Origin: Chitinophaga sp. GbtcB8
GTDB lineage: Bacteria > Bacteroidota > Bacteroidia > Chitinophagales > Chitinophagaceae
DNA length: 64,000 nucleotides
Assembly: GCF_019091455.1 (NCBI RefSeq)
Contig: NZ_JAGXJN010000020.1
Coordinates: 17,623-81,622 of the forward strand
Direction of reading: 5' to 3'
In this document: positions 60,683-64,000 of the stretch, piece by piece
Layout of the letters: every line of letters starts with the position of its first letter
Position numbering within the stretch: the first letter of the stretch is position 1
Position numbers and translations under genes: made by a program
The notes under the pieces: generated by a model
Databases searched by the model: none
The model's input: the letters and a program-made list of their open reading frames with translations, nothing else
What the model was told of the DNA's origin: nothing

Positions 60683-63600
60683 TCATTCCGAAGCCTCCGT
60701 TTTAAACGCGGTATTCAATACAATCATTAACGATGCGCCTTGCCGGGCTTTCGGGTTGCTGAATACAAGGTATATATCATGTACGCCTTCCGTGGGCGTA
60801 ACTTCCAGCGGTACCGCTTTCCCTGCAAAGCTTAGCGCGCCGCCGCCTGCATCGCCTATAAACGCCGTTTGGCCAAGCAGCTTCCCGTCGGGCGCATCTG
60901 CATGTAATTCAATAATACCTCCTGCTGCATTCAGCTGCGCTTTGGGGGCCATGGCGGTTATATCAATGCGTTTAACAGCAGTGAGGTCAATTTGTTTTAA
61001 GCCGATATAGCTGCCGGATTTTGAAGGGATAACAAAGTTATTGCCTTCATAGCTCATCTTGGTGGCGTCTGTTACTACATCATACTTTGTAGGATTAATA
61101 TCCGGGCTGCGCAAGGTAAACGCTCCTTCAGCCGGGATACCAGGCAGGCCATTGGAGCCTTTATCTGTATAGGCTGCACGGAAAAGATACATACCCTGGC
61201 CTTTATCATTGGGTTGCTGTTTGGTGGTATAAGTACCTTCCACCGGCAGCGATCTTACTTTGGGTTTGGGCTGTGAAAGGCTCAGGATATACTTCACCAT
61301 TTCTGCAGCATCTTCTGCAGCAAGCTGTGGATGCGCCGCCATCGGCACATCGCCCCAAACGCCTTTTCCGCCGGAGATCACCTTCCTGGTTAATTTTTCT
61401 ACTGCATTTGTATTACTCTTATATTTTGCAGAAACTGCGAAATAGGAGGGCCCAATGGATTTTTTATAATCTCCATGGCAGGTCCGGCAATCGCTGGCCT
61501 GGATAAGCTTCAGGCCTTTTCTTACATTCACGGTTTCATCTGCAGTACGGTGGCCCTGTACAATTTCTGCTTTATCAAAACCTTCTGCCAGGTAATCTAT
61601 ATTCACCACTACCTGCGATGGTTTTATTTTCGCATTGGCCAGGGAACCATCTTCCTTATCTTTTACTTCTACCTGGTAGTGATAAGTTTTGTTGGGAACG
61701 TAAAAGGTTTTGTTGCTCTTACCAATGTCAAAGGATACCACCGGCGGCTCATTACCTGCGGTTAGCTCCATAGATTGTGAGGACATGCCGCCCTTATTGT
61801 CAGACACGTTCAGCGTGGCTTTATATACCCCGGGCTTTGTAAGGGTAAGCGTTACATCCGGGTCGCTGATGGTTTTCGTATAACCGTTCTTAGAAGTGAT
61901 CTTCCAGGAGTATTGTAAGGGATCCCCATCCGCATCTGTTGTTCCTTTGGAGGAAAGGCTTAGCGTAAAGGGAAGCGCACCGCCCATTTTGTCGGCATTG
62001 ATGATTGTTTGCGGTTTCCTGTTGCCTGCATTGTATTCAATGCGTATCAGTCTTGCATCATCATTGGCAGTAAACCAGCCGGTGCCATATTCAAGCATGT
62101 ACAGGTCGCCATTGTCCGCAAACTCCATATCCACCGGGTTGCTGAATTTATAGCTGGGCATCACCCTTTCCATAGAAACATAATGCCCGTCTTTATCCAT
62201 GGTTACGGCCATGATCCAGCCACGCATCCATTCATAGATCAGTAATTTTCCATTATAATAAGAGGGAAAAGCATGCGCTGCATTTTTAAATGCATTGCTG
62301 TAAAACACCGGGCCGGCCATGGCGCTTCTGCCTCCTGTGCCTACCAGCGGAAAATCTTTGGATACGCCATAGGGATACCAGATAAAAGCATTTTGTGCCG
62401 GCGGCAGCTCTTTTAAACCGGTGTTGTTGGGTGAATTATTGACCGGCTTTAGCGGGTTAAATATTTCGCCGGGTTTATTAGCAGCAAAATCAAAATGGTT
62501 GTAGGGTTTGTTGTCTCCTACAAAATAGGGCCAGCCGTAATTACCCGGTTTTTTTGCCTGCCCTATTTCATCCTGTCCTGCAGGGCCTTTCAGCGGGTCA
62601 GGATCATTTGCGTCCGGGCCTACTTCTCCCCAGTAGAGTGTGCCTGATGTTTGATCAACAGAGATCCTGAAGGGGTTCCTGTTTCCCATCACAAATATTT
62701 CCGGCCTTGTTTTACTGGTTCCTTTTGGGAAAAGATTGCCCTCAGGGATCGTGTAAGTACCTTCAGGCTGTGGTGTAATGCGTAAGATCTTTCCACGCAG
62801 GTCGTTGGTATTGGCGGAGGATTTTTGTGCATCCCAGGGAAATGCTCCTGGCCGTTCATCAATGGGGGCATAGGCCGTGGCCCTTGGGCTGGTATTATCA
62901 CCTGTTGATAAGTAAAGGTTCCCTTGTTTGTCCCAGGCAATAGAACCGCCGGTATGGCAGCATTGTTCCCGCTGGGTGGGTACTTCCAGCATTACTTTTT
63001 TCGACTGCATATCCAGCACATCACCCTTCAGCGTGTAACGTGTTAAAACGTTGGCAGATTTTACAGGGTCGGAGTAATACAGGTAGATCCAGTGATTCCT
63101 GGCAAAATTGGGGTCTTTGTTTAATCCCAGCAAGCCATCTTCCGCCTCTGATACCTTGCCCTCTTTGTCTTTATATTTTGTGCTTACGGCAATGGTTGCA
63201 ATGGCTTTAAGCTGTTTGGTCTTTATGTTATAAAGCTTTACAGCGCCATGCCTTTCAATGAATAAAATGCGCCCGTCATTTAACACGCTCAGCTCCATGG
63301 GTTCGTTCAGCTTTTCGGCAAGCACCACTTTTGAAAAACGGTTTTCTTCCGGTTTTGCTTTTGAATAATCCAATGCAGCAGGTTTGTCGCCACCCATTAC
63401 ATAATGTAATCCTTCCCATACATGATCTAAGAACAGCGGTTCAGCATAGGTTTCATTGGTATGCCCCATGTTGGTGTAAAAAGAACGGCCACCGTCAAAA
63501 TCATGGTACCAGCTCATAGGATGGTTAGCCCCGTTCTTGCCGCCACGGTAGGAGGTTTCATCGATCTTAACCAGCACATGTATGGTAGTGTCAATTTGTT

Positions 63601-64000
63601 TGAAGCTGTAAAACTCATCGCTGCGTTCAAACTGCTCCGGCATTCCTTTGGTAGCAAAGCTGTTCTGATCCGTTACATAATATTTTCCTTTCTGCACATT
63701 ATCCGGCATGGGATGATCCAGGAAATAAGCGCCCACCAGCCTTCCGTACCAGGGCCATTCATATTCGCAATCTGCTGCGGCATGGATGCCAAGGTAACCG
63801 CCACCAGCCTGTATGTACCGTTCAAATTCCAGCTGCTGGGCATCATTCAATACATCACCGGTAGTGCTTAGGAATACTACGGCATTATACTTTTTCAGGG
63901 TGGCTGTAGTGAATTGTGCTGCATCTTCAGTAAAATCTACTGTGAAACCTTTTTCAGCTGCCATTTTTGAAAAAGCTGCTTTTCCTGCATCAATGGATGG
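60683..64000 (-). CDS. ThuA / PQQ-sugar dehydrogenase / PKD / cytochrome c fusion protein (5' end outside window)
   Basis: 1105 codons to the right edge; the frame stays open past the first in-window methionine (63964), with SIDAGKAAFSKMAAEKGF across it, so the start is beyond the window. Order: ThuA-like glutamine amidotransferase-type domain (YLGIHAAADCEYEWPWYGRLVGAYF), a PQQ-dependent soluble glucose dehydrogenase-like beta-propeller (GGSIAWDKQGNLYLSTGDN, MGNRNPFRI), a PKD-like domain, a cytochrome c motif CxxCH (CRTCH, near 61.48 kb), and a CBM6-like carbohydrate-binding end. Likely periplasmic or surface sugar oxidation coupled to electron transfer through the heme. Confidence 0.88.
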   Translation of the reverse strand, partial: PSIDAGKAAFSKMAAEKGFTVDFTEDAAQFTTATLKKYNAVVFLSTTGDVLNDAQQLEFERYIQAGGGYLGIHAAADCEYEWPWYGRLVGAYFLDHPMPDNVQKGKYYVTDQNSFATKGMPEQFERSDEFYSFKQIDTTIHVLVKIDETSYRGGKNGANHPMSWYHDFDGGRSFYTNMGHTNETYAEPLFLDHVWEGLHYVMGGDKPAALDYSKAKPEENRFSKVVLAEKLNEPMELSVLNDGRILFIERHGAVKLYNIKTKQLKAIATIAVSTKYKDKEGKVSEAEDGLLGLNKDPNFARNHWIYLYYSDPVKSANVLTRYTLKGDVLDMQSKKVMLEVPTQREQCCHTGGSIAWDKQGNLYLSTGDNTSPRATAYAPIDERPGAFPWDAQKSSANTNDLRGKILRITPQPEGTYTIPEGNLFPKGTSKTRPEIFVMGNRNPFRISVDQTSGTLYWGEVGPDANDPDPLKGPAGQDEIGQAKKPGNYGWPYFVGDNKPYNHFDFAANKPGEIFNPLKPVNNSPNNTGLKELPPAQNAFIWYPYGVSKDFPLVGTGGRSAMAGPVFYSNAFKNAAHAFPSYYNGKLLIYEWMRGWIMAVTMDKDGHYVSMERVMPSYKFSNPVDMEFADNGDLYMLEYGTGWFTANDDARLIRIEYNAGNRKPQTIINADKMGGALPFTLSLSSKGTTDADGDPLQYSWKITSKNGYTKTISDPDVTLTLTKPGVYKATLNVSDNKGGMSSQSMELTAGNEPPVVSFDIGKSNKTFYVPNKTYHYQVEVKDKEDGSLANAKIKPSQVVVNIDYLAEGFDKAEIVQGHRTADETVNVRKGLKLIQASDCRTCHGDYKKSIGPSYFAVSAKYKSNTNAVEKLTRKVISGGKGVWGDVPMAAHPQLAAEDAAEMVKYILSLSQPKPKVRSLPVEGTYTTKQQPNDKGQGMYLFRAAYTDKGSNGLPGIPAEGAFTLRSPDINPTKYDVVTDATKMSYEGNNFVIPSKSGSYIGLKQIDLTAVKRIDITAMAPKAQLNAAGGIIELHADAPDGKLLGQTAFIGDAGGGALSFAGKAVPLEVTPTEGVHDIYLVFSNPKARQGASLMIVLNTAFKTEASE

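Noticed and set aside
1..64000. tRNA genes, rRNA, CRISPR arrays, insertion sequences
   Set aside because: No cloverleaf-type sequences, repeat-spacer arrays or transposase genes were seen on reading both strands by eye; a dedicated search was not possible.

Overview
The window looks like chromosome of a Bacteroidota bacterium, most likely a Chitinophagaceae/Chitinophaga-type organism. Evidence is two SusC/SusD pairs, an ECF sigma/FecR pair beside a SusC with a signalling domain, many secreted glycoside hydrolases and lipoproteins, the TTG-N19-TAnnTTTG promoter type, and few purine-rich Shine-Dalgarno sites. No tRNA, rRNA, CRISPR array, transposase or phage gene was seen. The first gene (nitrate reductase) and last gene (ThuA/PQQ/cytochrome c protein) run off the window edges.

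Layout. (1) 0-7.8 kb: assimilatory nitrate/nitrite block. nirB, nirD, an outer-membrane porin, a NarK-type transporter and the nitrate reductase start run leftward. Divergently, siroheme methyltransferase and a Cys-rich Crp/Fnr regulator run rightward. Two TGAT-N4-ATCA sites exactly 52 bp apart lie between. (2) 7.8-17.6 kb: AraC regulator, HD protein, GH71/99-like lipoprotein, an unlisted 50-residue basic protein, DUF4126 protein, GH30 enzyme, an ECF42-type sigma with DGPF and AhpD-like partners and a 119-bp palindromic repeat, and a DHA2 exporter. (3) 17.6-24.5 kb: a tight leftward operon of ferritin-like protein, LodA/GoxA-like quinoprotein, radical SAM/SPASM enzyme and FAD monooxygenase/halogenase-like enzyme. 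This is the best candidate for an undescribed system: a peptide-derived quinone enzyme with an unusually large maturation set. (4) 25.7-33.9 kb: a ten-gene rightward surface-sugar operon for a CMP-activated ulosonic acid. It has a split transketolase, class-III aminotransferase, SDR, KdsC-like phosphatase, a short NeuB, a cytidylyltransferase and a glycosyltransferase, but no UDP-sugar epimerase or dehydratase. (5) 34.2-45.1 kb: PUL 1, with ECF sigma, FecR, STN-bearing SusC, SusD, and a GH95 + GH110-like fusion suited to fucosylated alpha-galactosyl (blood-group-B-like) ends. (6) 45.4-60 kb: a BamA-like outer-membrane protein, then PUL 2 with SusC/SusD, SDR, GH67 alpha-glucuronidase broken by one in-frame TAG, a LacI regulator and a GH2 enzyme. 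An identical 16-bp operator occurs before SusC, where it overlaps the -33 element, and between lacI and GH2. (7) 59.6-64 kb: SnoaL-like protein, M1 peptidase fragment, and the ThuA/PQQ-dehydrogenase/PKD/cytochrome c protein.

How the parts work together. Block 1 takes nitrate through nitrite to ammonium and makes the siroheme NirB needs. The two PULs are wired differently: trans-envelope SusC-FecR-sigma signalling for PUL 1, cytoplasmic LacI repression for PUL 2. The 17.6-24.5 kb operon looks self-contained: one precursor/enzyme and three modifying or partner enzymes. All functions are from reading the sequence alone; no database search was possible.
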